A DNA stretch of 64,000 nucleotides from Streptomyces antimycoticus (lineage in GTDB: Bacteria; Actinomycetota; Actinomycetes; Streptomycetales; Streptomycetaceae): positions 8,370,001 through 8,434,000 of the forward strand of contig NZ_BJHV01000001.1 in assembly GCF_005405925.1 (NCBI RefSeq), in the 5' to 3' direction. How positions within the stretch are numbered: position 1 is the stretch's first letter; each line of letters starts with the position of its first letter. This document shows positions 17,830-25,404 of this stretch, one piece after another. Under the pieces are notes generated by a model, which made no database searches, was not told the DNA's origin, and worked only from the letters and a program-made list of their open reading frames with translations. The position numbers and the translations under genes were made by a program.

Positions 17830-19062
17830 TCACCCCACTGAGCCCAGGCGCCGGGTCGTCGCCCACAGCAGCAGGGCCGCGCAGCTGAATGCCGCTCCCA
17901 GGGCGGACACGGCTGTCCACCCGGCCGCCGCGTACGCCGCGGAGGAGCCCATGGCGCCGAGGGCGCTGCCGGCCGAGTAGAAGACCATGTAGCCGCCGAT
18001 GATTCTGCTTCCCGCGTCCGGGTGGACGGCGTAGATGAGGGACTGGTTGGTGACGTGCACGGCCTGGACGGCGAAGTCCAGGAGGATCGCTCCGACGGCC
18101 AGGGCCCAGAGCGACTGCCGGGTGAAGGCCAGGGGGAGCCACGACACGGTGAGCAGGACCAGTGCGGTACCCGTGGTCCGCTGGGCGAGGCCGCGGTCGT
18201 TCCATCGGCCGGCGGCTCCCGCGGCCGCGGCTCCGGCCGCTCCGGCGAGCCCGAACGCGCCGATCGCGGTGTGCGTCAGCGACCAGGGCGGACTGCTGAG
18301 CGGCTGGACGACGCTGCTCCACAGCGTGCTGAAGGCCGCGAAGACCAGCAGCGCCAGCATGCCGCGGACCCGGAGCAGAGGGTGGCGGGCGAACAGGGCG
18401 ACGGTCGATGCCAGCAGGCGCCGGTAGGGCATGGTGACGGTCGGCGGCCGGTCGGTCGGCAGGGCCAGGCGCAGAAGCACGGCGAGTGTCGCGGTCACCA
18501 CGGCCGAGAAGAGGTAGACGGCGCGCCATCCGGCCAGGTCGGCCACGACGCCTGCCACCGTGCGGGCCAGCAGAATGCCGGTGATCACCCCGCTGGTGAC
18601 CGCTCCGACGACCCGCCCCCGCAACTCGGGAGCGGTGAGATGGGCCGCTGCGGCGACCATCGTCTGGGCGATGACGGCGAGCGCACCGACCGCCGTGAGG
18701 GCGGTGAGCAGCGCAGCGGTCCCGGGTGCCAGACCCGCGAGCAGCAGCGCGGCGGCGAGCAGGCCGAGCTGGAGTGTGATCAGCCTGCGCCTGTCGACGA
18801 GGTCGCCGAGCGGAACGAGCAGGAACAGACCTGCGGCGTACCCGAGTTGGGTGATCGCGACGATGGCGCCGAGCAAGCCGGGGCCGAGTGCGAACTGCTC
18901 GCCGAGCGTGACCAGCAGGGGCTGGGCGAAATAGACGTTGGCCACCGCGCTGCCGCAGGCCACGGCGAAGAGCAGGATCAGGCGCGCGGATGGCGGCCCG
19001 GGCGGAGCGAGTGCGGTGTTCATGGCCGTCCGACCGTCGGCCGTCGAGCAGTCGCTCGGCAT
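17830..19062 (-). CDS. MFS transporter (drug/metabolite exporter type)
   Basis: A 410-residue major facilitator with about 12 membrane helices from residue 22. The loop 2-3 motif A is PLGDLVDRRRLI, and FAQPLLVTLGEQF and VFYSAGSALGAMGSS are typical of the YtrB/YnfM-like exporter group. I chose the ATG at 19062 over the downstream ATG at 19023 because GGGGGAGG lies 6 nt before it. It is divergent from the HxlR regulator, with a 57-bp palindromic operator region between, so it is probably the regulated target and exports the inducing compound. Confidence 0.85.
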   Translation of the reverse strand: MPSDCSTADGRTAMNTALAPPGPPSARLILLFAVACGSAVANVYFAQPLLVTLGEQFALGPGLLGAIVAITQLGYAAGLFLLVPLGDLVDRRRLITLQLGLLAAALLLAGLAPGTAALLTALTAVGALAVIAQTMVAAAAHLTAPELRGRVVGAVTSGVITGILLARTVAGVVADLAGWRAVYLFSAVVTATLAVLLRLALPTDRPPTVTMPYRRLLASTVALFARHPLLRVRGMLALLVFAAFSTLWSSVVQPLSSPPWSLTHTAIGAFGLAGAAGAAAAGAAGRWNDRGLAQRTTGTALVLLTVSWLPLAFTRQSLWALAVGAILLDFAVQAVHVTNQSLIYAVHPDAGSRIIGGYMVFYSAGSALGAMGSSAAYAAAGWTAVSALGAAFSCAALLLWATTRRLGSVG

Positions 19063-19083
19063 ACGGCGCCTCCCCCTCATCGA

Positions 19084-19140
19084 TGGTTGCAACTTGCTAC
19101 CTGACCGGACCTTAAGCCAGGAGGTAGCATGTTGCAACCA
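19084..19140. promoter_or_regulatory. Palindromic operator between HxlR and MFS genes
   Basis: Two 19-bp arms, 19084-19102 and 19122-19140, are inverted copies with one mismatch. Each contains the palindrome GTTGCAAC and the block GCTACCT. A -10-like TAGCAT (19125-19130) with CTGACC 18 bp upstream lies inside it for the regulator gene. It is placed to control both divergent promoters. Confidence 0.75.
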
Positions 19141-19164
19141 GATGTGTTGCGAGGAGGAAGTGCG

Positions 19165-19629
19165 ATGGTCGCCCGCACGCGATTCGACGCCGAACCGTGT
19201 CCCGTTGCCCGGTCGATCGACGCCATCGGCGACTGGTGGTCCCTGCTGATCGTGCGCGACGCGTTCGACGGCAGTCGCCGCTTCGGCCAGTTCCAGCGAA
19301 GCCTGGGCATCGCCAAGAACATCCTCACCAGCCGGCTGCGCACCCTCGAGCAGACCGGAGTGATGACAACCGTGCCCGCCTCCGACGGCAGCCGCTACCA
19401 GGAATACGTACTCACGGAAAAGGGCCGCGCGCTCTTCCCCGTCGTCGTGGCGCTGCGCCAGTGGGGCGAGGCGCACTGCTTCGGCCCGGGGGAGGAGCAT
19501 TCGCGACTCCTCGACCGTCGGAACGGGCACCCGCTGAGCCCACTGGAGATCCGCTCCAGCGACGGGCGCTCCGTCGGCCCGGAGGAGACCCTCGTCGAAA
19601 AGCTCAGCAGTGCGGACGAGGCGGGCTGA
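19165..19629 (+). CDS. HxlR family winged-helix transcriptional regulator
   Basis: A 154-residue regulator. The HxlR signature is clear: CPVARSIDAIGDWWSLLIVR, then the recognition part FGQFQRSLGIAKNILTSRLR and the wing region TEKGRALFPVV. A cysteine in the N-terminal EPCPV is at the position often used for redox or electrophile sensing in this family. The ATG at 19165 follows GAGGAGGAAG. Divergent from the MFS gene; expected to repress it and itself through the palindrome. Confidence 0.9.
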   Translation: MVARTRFDAEPCPVARSIDAIGDWWSLLIVRDAFDGSRRFGQFQRSLGIAKNILTSRLRTLEQTGVMTTVPASDGSRYQEYVLTEKGRALFPVVVALRQWGEAHCFGPGEEHSRLLDRRNGHPLSPLEIRSSDGRSVGPEETLVEKLSSADEAG

Positions 19630-19672
19630 CTCGTCCTACGGCCACGGCGCGGCCCGTCCCTGCGCGGACGGA

Positions 19673-20263
19673 TCAGCGGAAGCGCAGGCCGTTGATGAGC
19701 AGGGCGCAGACGGCCTCCAAGGCGGCCTCGGCGCCCGGGGCCTGCCATTCGGGGGCGTGCGCGGGGTGGTGATAGGCCATCGTGGCGTCGAAGACGGTCC
19801 GGGCCATCGCGCCGGGGTCGGCGCAGGTGAAGTCCCCGGCGGTGACGCCGTCGGCGATGATGACGCGCAACTGCCCGAGCAGGTCGGTCACATGGTCGGC
19901 GGCCGCGTCACTGTGCTCGGCCGCCAGGACCCGGTAGGTGGCGAACAGCTCCGGGTCCTCGGACAGCAGCTTCCGCTTGGCGACGAACAGCGTGGTGAGC
20001 CAGGTGCGCAGTCGCTCGGGCGCGGCCAGCCGGGTGTCGGCCGCGACCGTCGCGATGTCCTCGCGTGCCCGGCCGAGCCAGCGCCGGGTGACGGCTTCGC
20101 GCAGCGCCGCCTTGGACGGGAAGTGCCGGTAGACGCTGGCGTGGCTGACCCCCAGGGCCCGCGCCACGTCGAGCACCGTGGCCTTGGCCGGTCCGTGGCG
20201 GCGCAGTACGTCCTCGGTGGCGGTCAGGATGGTCTCGGCGTCGAGCGCCGGGCCCGAACGCAT
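19673..20263 (-). CDS. TetR family transcriptional regulator
   Basis: A 196-residue regulator with the N-terminal TetR DNA-binding domain (TVLDVARALGVSHASVYRHF within residues 25-50) and a C-terminal all-helical ligand domain. The ATG at 20263 is preceded by GGTGAG; a GTG at 20269 is also possible. It is downstream of and co-directional with the cyclase gene (97-nt gap), and a TetR-type palindrome lies at that gene's promoter, so cyclase control is likely. Confidence 0.88.
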   Translation of the reverse strand: MRSGPALDAETILTATEDVLRRHGPAKATVLDVARALGVSHASVYRHFPSKAALREAVTRRWLGRAREDIATVAADTRLAAPERLRTWLTTLFVAKRKLLSEDPELFATYRVLAAEHSDAAADHVTDLLGQLRVIIADGVTAGDFTCADPGAMARTVFDATMAYHHPAHAPEWQAPGAEAALEAVCALLINGLRFR

Positions 20264-20360
20264 CAGCACTCACCGTTTCGTACGCACCGCACCGCGCGGC
20301 TCCCGGCCCCGGCGGCGGGCACCGGCTGCTCCCTCACTGCCAGTTCCTCCTAGTGGCCCG

Positions 20361-21260
20361 TCAGAAGACCGCGAGCGGGTTGACGGGCACCCCGGTCAGC
20401 CCGTGGATACGTGGCGGCGCCACCGTGAGCAGAAAAGCATAGCGGCCCAGCTCCGCGCAGACGGCGGCGAGCTCGTCCAGCTCAGCGGCGTCGATCAGCG
20501 GCAGGCCCATCATCGGCAGAGCGACCCGGTGCAGCGGCAAGGGGCAGGCGGGGTCCAGGTCCGGGTGTGCGTCGCCGATGTCGCCCGCGTAGAGCGACAC
20601 GCCGCGCCGGTGCATCCAGCGCACCGCGTCCAGGCTGATCCCCGGCATCGGCCGCTCGGGGTCGGGCGTCATGGGCCATCCGCAGCGCACCACCAGGGCG
20701 TCACCGGACTCCAGCCGCACGTGCTGACGTTCCTCGGCCGCCTCGAGGTCCCGTGCGGTGACCGCGTGGCCACTGGGCAACGGGCCGTCGGCCGCCAGGT
20801 CGAGCAGGATGCCCCGGGTGGCGAGCCCGGCGGCGAACGCCGTTGTGGAGCCGTGCCGGGCGCCGGCCGGTGTCACGGCCTCGTCCACGGGCCGCCCCGG
20901 ATAGACCCGCCCGTCGCGGATCGCGTGCCCCAGCGCGTCGAGGTGCGTCGAGCGCGGGTGGTGATTGGTCACCAGCATCACGTCCGCCATCGCCGGCGCC
21001 GGGGAGCCGACGTACACCATCATCTGCTGAACGGGCGAGGCGTCTTGGGTGGACGGCGCGAAGGGGCCGCTGATGAGCGGCGCCGGCTGGACCGGAACCG
21101 CGAGGGACACCGTCCGCCCGGTGCGGGCCTCCGCGGCGCCCCTGGCCCGGGCCTCAGCGGTGATGAGGTTGAGCGTGCCGAGCTGGTCGTCCTCACCCCA
21201 CCGGCCCCAATTGCTCGGCACGTCCCCTGAGTTGCTCGTTCCCGTACGCGATGTGTCCAT
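20361..21260 (-). CDS. Cyclase family protein (kynurenine formamidase-like metal hydrolase)
   Basis: A 299-residue protein of the cyclase / kynurenine formamidase family. The metal-binding region is visible as THLDALGHAI (HxGTHxDxPxH variant, here with S-T-H-L-D-A-L-G-H), and SNWGRWGEDDQLGTLNLI is the N-terminal signature of the larger family members. Known members hydrolyse N-formylkynurenine or cyclic imides and amides; the substrate here is unknown. The start is ATG at 21260 without a clear ribosome site. The gene heads a unit with the TetR gene. Confidence 0.82.
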   Translation of the reverse strand: MDTSRTGTSNSGDVPSNWGRWGEDDQLGTLNLITAEARARGAAEARTGRTVSLAVPVQPAPLISGPFAPSTQDASPVQQMMVYVGSPAPAMADVMLVTNHHPRSTHLDALGHAIRDGRVYPGRPVDEAVTPAGARHGSTTAFAAGLATRGILLDLAADGPLPSGHAVTARDLEAAEERQHVRLESGDALVVRCGWPMTPDPERPMPGISLDAVRWMHRRGVSLYAGDIGDAHPDLDPACPLPLHRVALPMMGLPLIDAAELDELAAVCAELGRYAFLLTVAPPRIHGLTGVPVNPLAVF

Positions 21261-21283
21261 GGCGGCGAACCGTATCGGGTTGA

Positions 21284-21309
21284 GGTTACAGAATCCAAAC
21301 TCTGTAACC
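21284..21309. promoter_or_regulatory. TetR-type palindromic operator
   Basis: GGTTACAGA (21284-21292) and TCTGTAACC (21301-21309) form a perfect 9-bp inverted repeat with an 8-bp spacer, 24 nt before the cyclase start. Size and symmetry fit a TetR dimer pair site. Confidence 0.7.
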
Positions 21310-21438
21310 ATGGAACGTGACGCCGCATGCGTCCACGGCCCGCACTCGGGTGAGCGCCCGGCATCAGGAGGGGCGGAGCACCGGCACCCCGCCCGGCAGG
21401 GGCTACGATCCCGGGGCAGCCGATGACATGGGGGAGCC

Positions 21439-22458
21439 GTGAGCCAAACCGCGGCGCAGCTCGTCGCCGCCCTTCGCCGGGGCCGGCGTGACGCCACCGC
21501 CGAGGTGACCGTCCTGGCCGACCGGCCCGACGCCACCGTCGTGCGGTGCGGCCATGTCGTCGCCAAGGCGCACCCGCCCGGCACCGATCCGGTCGAGCTG
21601 GCCGTCCGGCTCGGGGTCGCGGCCCACCCCCGGTGCGCGGGGATACTCCTGCCGCCGGTCGACGACGGCATGGCCGCACTGCCCGACGGCCGGCGGGTCA
21701 CCCTCTGGCCGTACGGCGAACCCGTGGCGCCCGACGCGCCGGACGCCGCCCCGTGGGTCGAGGCGGGGAAGCTGCTGGCCCGGCTGCACGCCGTGCCGGT
21801 CGCCGAACTGCCCGGCCCCCTCCCGGCGATGCGCGGCCCGGTCAAGGCGGCCCGCGCCATCGCCCGGCTGCGCGCGGCGGCGCTCCCCGACAGCGCGGCC
21901 ATCCGGGCCGTGTTGCACGCCTGGGCCGGTCTGCCCGGCTGGGCGCGGGGCGTGGACCCCACGGACCGTACCGACCGCGTGGACCTGGACCGGACAGACC
22001 GCCGGGACCGCACGGACGGCGGGGACCACAGGGACCGCACCGATCACCGGGATCGCGCGGACCGGCAAGAGGCCGACAGGCTGTGCCACGGCGATCTCCA
22101 CCTCGGTCAGCTCATCCGCCACCGCGCCACCGACTGGCGGCTCATCGACATCGACGACCTCGGCCTCGGCGACCCGGCCTGGGACCTCGCGCGGCCCGCC
22201 GCCTGGTACGCGGCCGGGCTGCTCGCCCCCGAGGACTGGGACCGGTTTCTGGGGGCGTACCGGGCGGCGGGTGGTCCCGCCGCGGGGCAGGGCGACCCCT
22301 GGCCGCGGCTGGACGTGCCCGCCCGCGCCCTCACCGTGCAGACCGCCGCGCTCGCGCTCGCCAAAGCGGCGGCCGCCGGAAGGGCGTTGGACGAGGCCGA
22401 GGAGGCGATGGTGGAGGCGGCTGTCCGCATCGCCCGGTACATGGAGGCCGTAGGGTGA
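21439..22458 (+). CDS. Aminoglycoside phosphotransferase (APH) fold protein
   Basis: A 339-residue kinase-like protein. The catalytic loop is LCHGDLHLGQL (HGDxHxxN variant with Gln) and the metal-binding segment is LIDIDDLGLGDPAWDLA. The N-terminal lobe is short. Between them, residues about 175-215 are a low-complexity run of Asp-Arg-Thr repeats (DRTDRVDLDRTDRRDRTDGG), probably a flexible loop. Members phosphorylate drugs or small metabolites; resistance should not be assumed. The GTG at 21439 follows GGGGGAG. Confidence 0.82.
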   Translation: MSQTAAQLVAALRRGRRDATAEVTVLADRPDATVVRCGHVVAKAHPPGTDPVELAVRLGVAAHPRCAGILLPPVDDGMAALPDGRRVTLWPYGEPVAPDAPDAAPWVEAGKLLARLHAVPVAELPGPLPAMRGPVKAARAIARLRAAALPDSAAIRAVLHAWAGLPGWARGVDPTDRTDRVDLDRTDRRDRTDGGDHRDRTDHRDRADRQEADRLCHGDLHLGQLIRHRATDWRLIDIDDLGLGDPAWDLARPAAWYAAGLLAPEDWDRFLGAYRAAGGPAAGQGDPWPRLDVPARALTVQTAALALAKAAAAGRALDEAEEAMVEAAVRIARYMEAVG

Positions 22459-22523
22459 AGTCCACGCGGTCGGAGGGATGTTCCGGCGCGTTGTTGTCCG
22501 AAGCATGAGGAGTTGAGCGGACC

Positions 22524-22808
22524 ATGCAGTGTCCCAAGTGCCATGCGCCGATGCACACGTATAACCGCAATGGCGTGCAGATAGAGCAGTGCAGCGGCTG
22601 CCGGGGGATCTTCCTGGACTACGGGGAGCTGGAGGCGCTGACCCGCCTTGAGACGCAGTGGACCCAGCAGATGCCGCCCGCCGCGCCCGGCCCGCAGGGA
22701 TACCCGGCCGCGCCCGCGCCCGCGTGGGGCGCGCCGCAGCACGGGCACCACGGTGGTCACCACGGCCACCACAAGCGGGGCTTCGGGCACATGCTCTTCT
22801 CGTCCTGA
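22524..22808 (+). CDS. TFIIB-type zinc-ribbon protein with His-rich tail
   Basis: A 94-residue protein. Residues 1-45 are a zf-TFIIB ribbon with CPKC and CSGC knuckles and the family core GVQIEQCSGCRGIFLDYGEL. Residues 50-75 are Pro/Ala-rich. Residues 74-90 are histidine-rich (HGHHGGHHGHHKRGFGH), a likely metal-binding tail. The ATG follows AGGAGTTGAG. It lies just before a terminator facing the tRNA cluster. Role unknown. Confidence 0.85.
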   Translation: MQCPKCHAPMHTYNRNGVQIEQCSGCRGIFLDYGELEALTRLETQWTQQMPPAAPGPQGYPAAPAPAWGAPQHGHHGGHHGHHKRGFGHMLFSS

Positions 22809-22831
22809 GAACTGAGAGCCGAGAAACGTCA

Positions 22832-22860
22832 GAGGGCCGGAGCTCTTCGCTCCGGCCCTC
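22832..22860. terminator. Bidirectional hairpin terminator
   Basis: A 12-bp perfect stem, GAGGGCCGGAGC, with a TCTTC loop, between the zinc-ribbon gene (+) and the tRNA cluster (-). Confidence 0.8.
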
Positions 22861-22872
22861 CGACGATCAGTG

Positions 22873-22944
22873 TGGACGATACTGGGATTGAACCAGTGAC
22901 CTCTTCCGTGTCAGGGAAGCGCTCTCCCGCTGAGCTAATCGTCC
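22873..22944 (-). tRNA. tRNA-Val (GAC)
   Basis: A 72-nt cloverleaf on the minus strand: acceptor GGACGAT/ATCGTCC, discriminator A, anticodon loop CTGACAC with anticodon GAC, T-loop GGTTCAATCCC. CCA is not encoded. Last of the minus-strand tRNA cluster. Confidence 0.95.
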
Positions 22945-22955
22945 GCGGGACTGCG

Positions 22956-23027
22956 TGCGCGATACTGGGATTGAACCAGTGACCTCTTCCGTGTCAGGGA
23001 AGCGCTCTCCCGCTGAGCTAATCGCGC
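22956..23027 (-). tRNA. tRNA-Val (GAC), acceptor-stem variant
   Basis: Identical to its two neighbours from the D arm through the T arm, but the acceptor stem is GCGCGAT paired with ATCGCGC. Both strands of the stem have changed together, so pairing is kept. Anticodon GAC. Confidence 0.95.
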
Positions 23028-23050
23028 AGGTGGATCCGCGAGGATCCGAG

Positions 23051-23122
23051 TGGACGATACTGGGATTGAACCAGTGACCTCTTCCGTGTCAGGGAAGCGC
23101 TCTCCCGCTGAGCTAATCGTCC
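23051..23122 (-). tRNA. tRNA-Val (GAC)
   Basis: The same 72-nt sequence as the copy at 22873-22944, acceptor GGACGAT, anticodon GAC. It is one base from the tRNA-Cys gene, so they are probably processed from one transcript. Confidence 0.95.
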
Positions 23123-23123
23123 G

Positions 23124-23194
23124 AGGTGGAGACGGGATTTGAACCCGTGTAGACGGCTTTGCAGGCCGTTGCCTCGCCTCTCGGCCACTCCACC
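23124..23194 (-). tRNA. tRNA-Cys (GCA)
   Basis: A 71-nt cloverleaf, acceptor GGTGGAG/CTCCACC, anticodon GCA in CTGCAAA, discriminator U as expected for tRNA-Cys. Co-directional with the Val and Gly tRNAs. Confidence 0.95.
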
Positions 23195-23222
23195 AACCGT
23201 GGAGGTCGAAACCCCCACTCCG

Positions 23223-23295
23223 AGCGGACGACGAGATTCGAACTCGCGACCCTCACCTTGGCAAGGTGATGCTCTACCAACTGAGCCACGTCCGC
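23223..23295 (-). tRNA. tRNA-Gly (GCC)
   Basis: A 73-nt cloverleaf, acceptor GCGGACG/CGTCCGC, anticodon GCC in TTGCCAA, discriminator U. First gene of the five-tRNA cluster. Confidence 0.95.
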
Positions 23296-23442
23296 AGGTG
23301 CCGTATGTCCGGGGCGCTTCCGCGTCCCGGCGACGTGTTGAACTCTAGCGGATTCCCCGGCCAGCTCAAATTCCGTTTCCGCAGCGTGCTGCCCTGCTCG
23401 GGTGCCACACGCCCTCCCGAGGCCGCCCTGACCTGGGCACCA

Positions 23443-23448
23443 TAGACT
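23443..23448 (+). promoter_or_regulatory. Leaderless-type -10 box (TAGACT)
   Basis: TAGACT ends 7 nt before the GTG start at 23456, and no ribosome-binding site is present. Confidence 0.6.
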
Positions 23449-23455
23449 CGCAACC

Positions 23456-24511
23456 GTGCACGATCTGCCCCCGCTCGCCCGCTTCGGCGGCCTGCTCGCC
23501 ACCGATCTACGCGATGTGACCAGCGACCCGTCGGCCCTGGACACCCAGGGTTTCTGGGCCGTTGTCGCGGACTTCGAGGGCCGTCTGGTCTGTGCACGCT
23601 TCGGGGGCGTACGCACCGAGCCCGTGCCGCCCCCCGCGCCCGGCGGCTGGTACGGCCCCGCGGCCGGGGACTGGACCTCGTCCCTGGACCGGGCCGCCTA
23701 CACCGCCGGGGTGCGCGGCATCCGGCGGCGCATCGCGGCCGGCGAGGTCTACCAGGTCAATCTCTGCCGGGTGCTGACCGCGCCGCTGCCCGATCCGGCC
23801 GCGGCCGATGTGGACGCGCTGACCGCGCTGCTGGCCCTGGGCAACCCCGCCCCGTACGCGGGCACCGTAAGGCTGCCCGCCCATGGGGTGGAGGTCGCCA
23901 CGGCCTCGCCCGAACTGTTCCTGCGGCGCACCGGACACACCGTGGAGTCCGGCCCCATCAAGGGCACCGGCCGCGGCCCCGAAGACCTGCTGGAGAAGGA
24001 CCACGCCGAGAACGTGATGATCGTGGACCTGGTCCGCAACGACCTGGGCCGGGTCTGCGCCACCGGCTCGGTGACCGTCCCGGCCCTCTGCGCGGTCGAA
24101 CCGCATCCGGGACTGGTCCACCTCGTCTCCACGGTGCGGGGCGAACTCGCCCCCGGCACCGGCTGGCCGGAACTGCTCGCGGCCACCTTCCCGCCCGGAT
24201 CGGTCACCGGCGCACCCAAGTCCAGCGCGCTGCGCGTCATCGAGGCGCTGGAGACCGCGCCCCGCGGCCCGTACTGCGGCGGCATCGGCTGGGTGGACGC
24301 CGACCGCGGCACCGGTGAGCTGGCGGTCGGGATACGCACCTTCTGGATCGACCGCGGCCCGGCCGGGGCCGTGCTGCGGTTCGGCACCGGGGCGGGCATC
24401 ACCTGGGGCTCCGATCCGGAGCGCGAATGGGACGAAACGGAACTCAAGGCCGCCCGGCTGCTCACGGTAGCGTCGGGCGTACAGCAGCCGACGGGAAGGG
24501 CGACACGATGA
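23456..24511 (+). CDS. Chorismate-binding enzyme, PabB-like (aminodeoxychorismate synthase component I)
   Basis: A 351-residue chorismate-utilising domain. The signature segments are AGEVYQVNLCRVLTAPLP, SPELFLRRTG, the PIKGTGRG loop, AENVMIVDLVRNDLGRV and FPPGSVTGAPKSSALRVIE. It lacks the N-terminal domain of anthranilate synthase TrpE, and PIKGT is the PabB type of active-site motif, so p-aminobenzoate/folate supply is likely. It overlaps the class IV lyase gene by 4 nt, a pabB-pabC arrangement. Translation is probably leaderless. Confidence 0.87.
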   Translation: MHDLPPLARFGGLLATDLRDVTSDPSALDTQGFWAVVADFEGRLVCARFGGVRTEPVPPPAPGGWYGPAAGDWTSSLDRAAYTAGVRGIRRRIAAGEVYQVNLCRVLTAPLPDPAAADVDALTALLALGNPAPYAGTVRLPAHGVEVATASPELFLRRTGHTVESGPIKGTGRGPEDLLEKDHAENVMIVDLVRNDLGRVCATGSVTVPALCAVEPHPGLVHLVSTVRGELAPGTGWPELLAATFPPGSVTGAPKSSALRVIEALETAPRGPYCGGIGWVDADRGTGELAVGIRTFWIDRGPAGAVLRFGTGAGITWGSDPEREWDETELKAARLLTVASGVQQPTGRATR

Positions 24512-25335
24512 AACCGGCCATCTGGCTCGATGGATCCCTCTGCGACGCGGACAGCGCCAGGGTGTCCGTCTTCGACCATGGGCTCACGGTCGGCGACGGT
24601 GTCTTCGAGACCGTCAAGGCCACCGAGGGACGGCCCTTCGCCCTCACCCGCCATCTGCGGCGGCTGGCCCGCTCCGCCGAGGGCCTGGGGCTTCCCGAGC
24701 CGGACCTGGACGAGGTGCGGCGGGGCTGCGAGGAGGTGCTCAAGGCCCACCCGGTGCCGTTCGGGCGGCTCCGGATCACCTACACCGGCGGGCTCTCGCC
24801 GCTCGGCTCCGACCGGGGCACGGCCGGGCCCACCCTGGTGGTCGCGCTGGCCGAGGCGTCCCGCCGGCCCGACGCCACCGCCGTGATCACCGTCCCGTGG
24901 GCGCGCAACGAGCGCGGGGCGCTCACCGGACTGAAGACCACCTCGTACGGCGAGAACGTGGTCGCGCTGGCCCGTGCCCGTGAGCAGGACGCCTCCGAGG
25001 CCCTCTTCGGCAATACGGTCGGCGCGCTCTGCGAGGGCACCGGCACCAACGTCTTCGTGGTCCTCGACGGCGAGCTGCACACCCCGCCGCTCTCCTCCGG
25101 CTGCCTCGCCGGGATCACCCGCGCCCTGGTGCTGGAGTGGGTGGGCGCCAAGGAGACCGATCTGCCGCTGGAGGCGCTGAGCCGGGCCGAGGAGGTCTTC
25201 CTGACCTCCACGACCCGCGACGTACAGGGCGTGCACCGGGTGGACACCCGCACCCTGCCCGGCGCCCCCGGTCCGGTCACCACCGAGGCTCTGCGGATCT
25301 TCACCGAGCGGGCCGCCGCGGACATCGACCCCTGA
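24508..25335 (+). CDS. Class IV PLP enzyme, PabC-like (4-amino-4-deoxychorismate lyase)
   Basis: A 275-residue fold-type IV PLP enzyme, the family of branched-chain aminotransferases and aminodeoxychorismate lyase. The PLP lysine is in GLKTTSYGENVVAL, and the cofactor phosphate loop region is EGTGTNVFVV and SGCLAGITRALVLE. The start ATG at 24508 shares ATGA with the PabB-like stop and follows GAAGGG. Pairing with PabB points to the lyase that makes p-aminobenzoate, though an aminotransferase cannot be excluded by sequence alone. Confidence 0.85.
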   Translation: MKPAIWLDGSLCDADSARVSVFDHGLTVGDGVFETVKATEGRPFALTRHLRRLARSAEGLGLPEPDLDEVRRGCEEVLKAHPVPFGRLRITYTGGLSPLGSDRGTAGPTLVVALAEASRRPDATAVITVPWARNERGALTGLKTTSYGENVVALARAREQDASEALFGNTVGALCEGTGTNVFVVLDGELHTPPLSSGCLAGITRALVLEWVGAKETDLPLEALSRAEEVFLTSTTRDVQGVHRVDTRTLPGAPGPVTTEALRIFTERAAADIDP

Positions 25336-25404
25336 CCGGCCGGTCGCGGCGGATCCGCGCCGAAAACGGGTGACGTCGGCCCGGCGGACCGGTAGAACAC
25401 CTTC

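Noticed and set aside
21261..22040. Upstream extension of the cyclase-family gene to a 559-residue ORF
   Set aside because: The extension is antisense to the APH-fold gene, is Ser/Arg/Thr-rich and lies beyond the palindromic operator; the family begins at the ATG at 21260.
21439..22458. Aminoglycoside resistance gene
   Set aside because: The APH fold is shared by many metabolite kinases; nothing in the sequence or context supports antibiotic resistance.
22861..23300. CRISPR-like array (repeated 72-bp units)
   Set aside because: The repeats are complete tRNA-Val genes that fold as cloverleaves; spacing is irregular and other tRNAs are interspersed.
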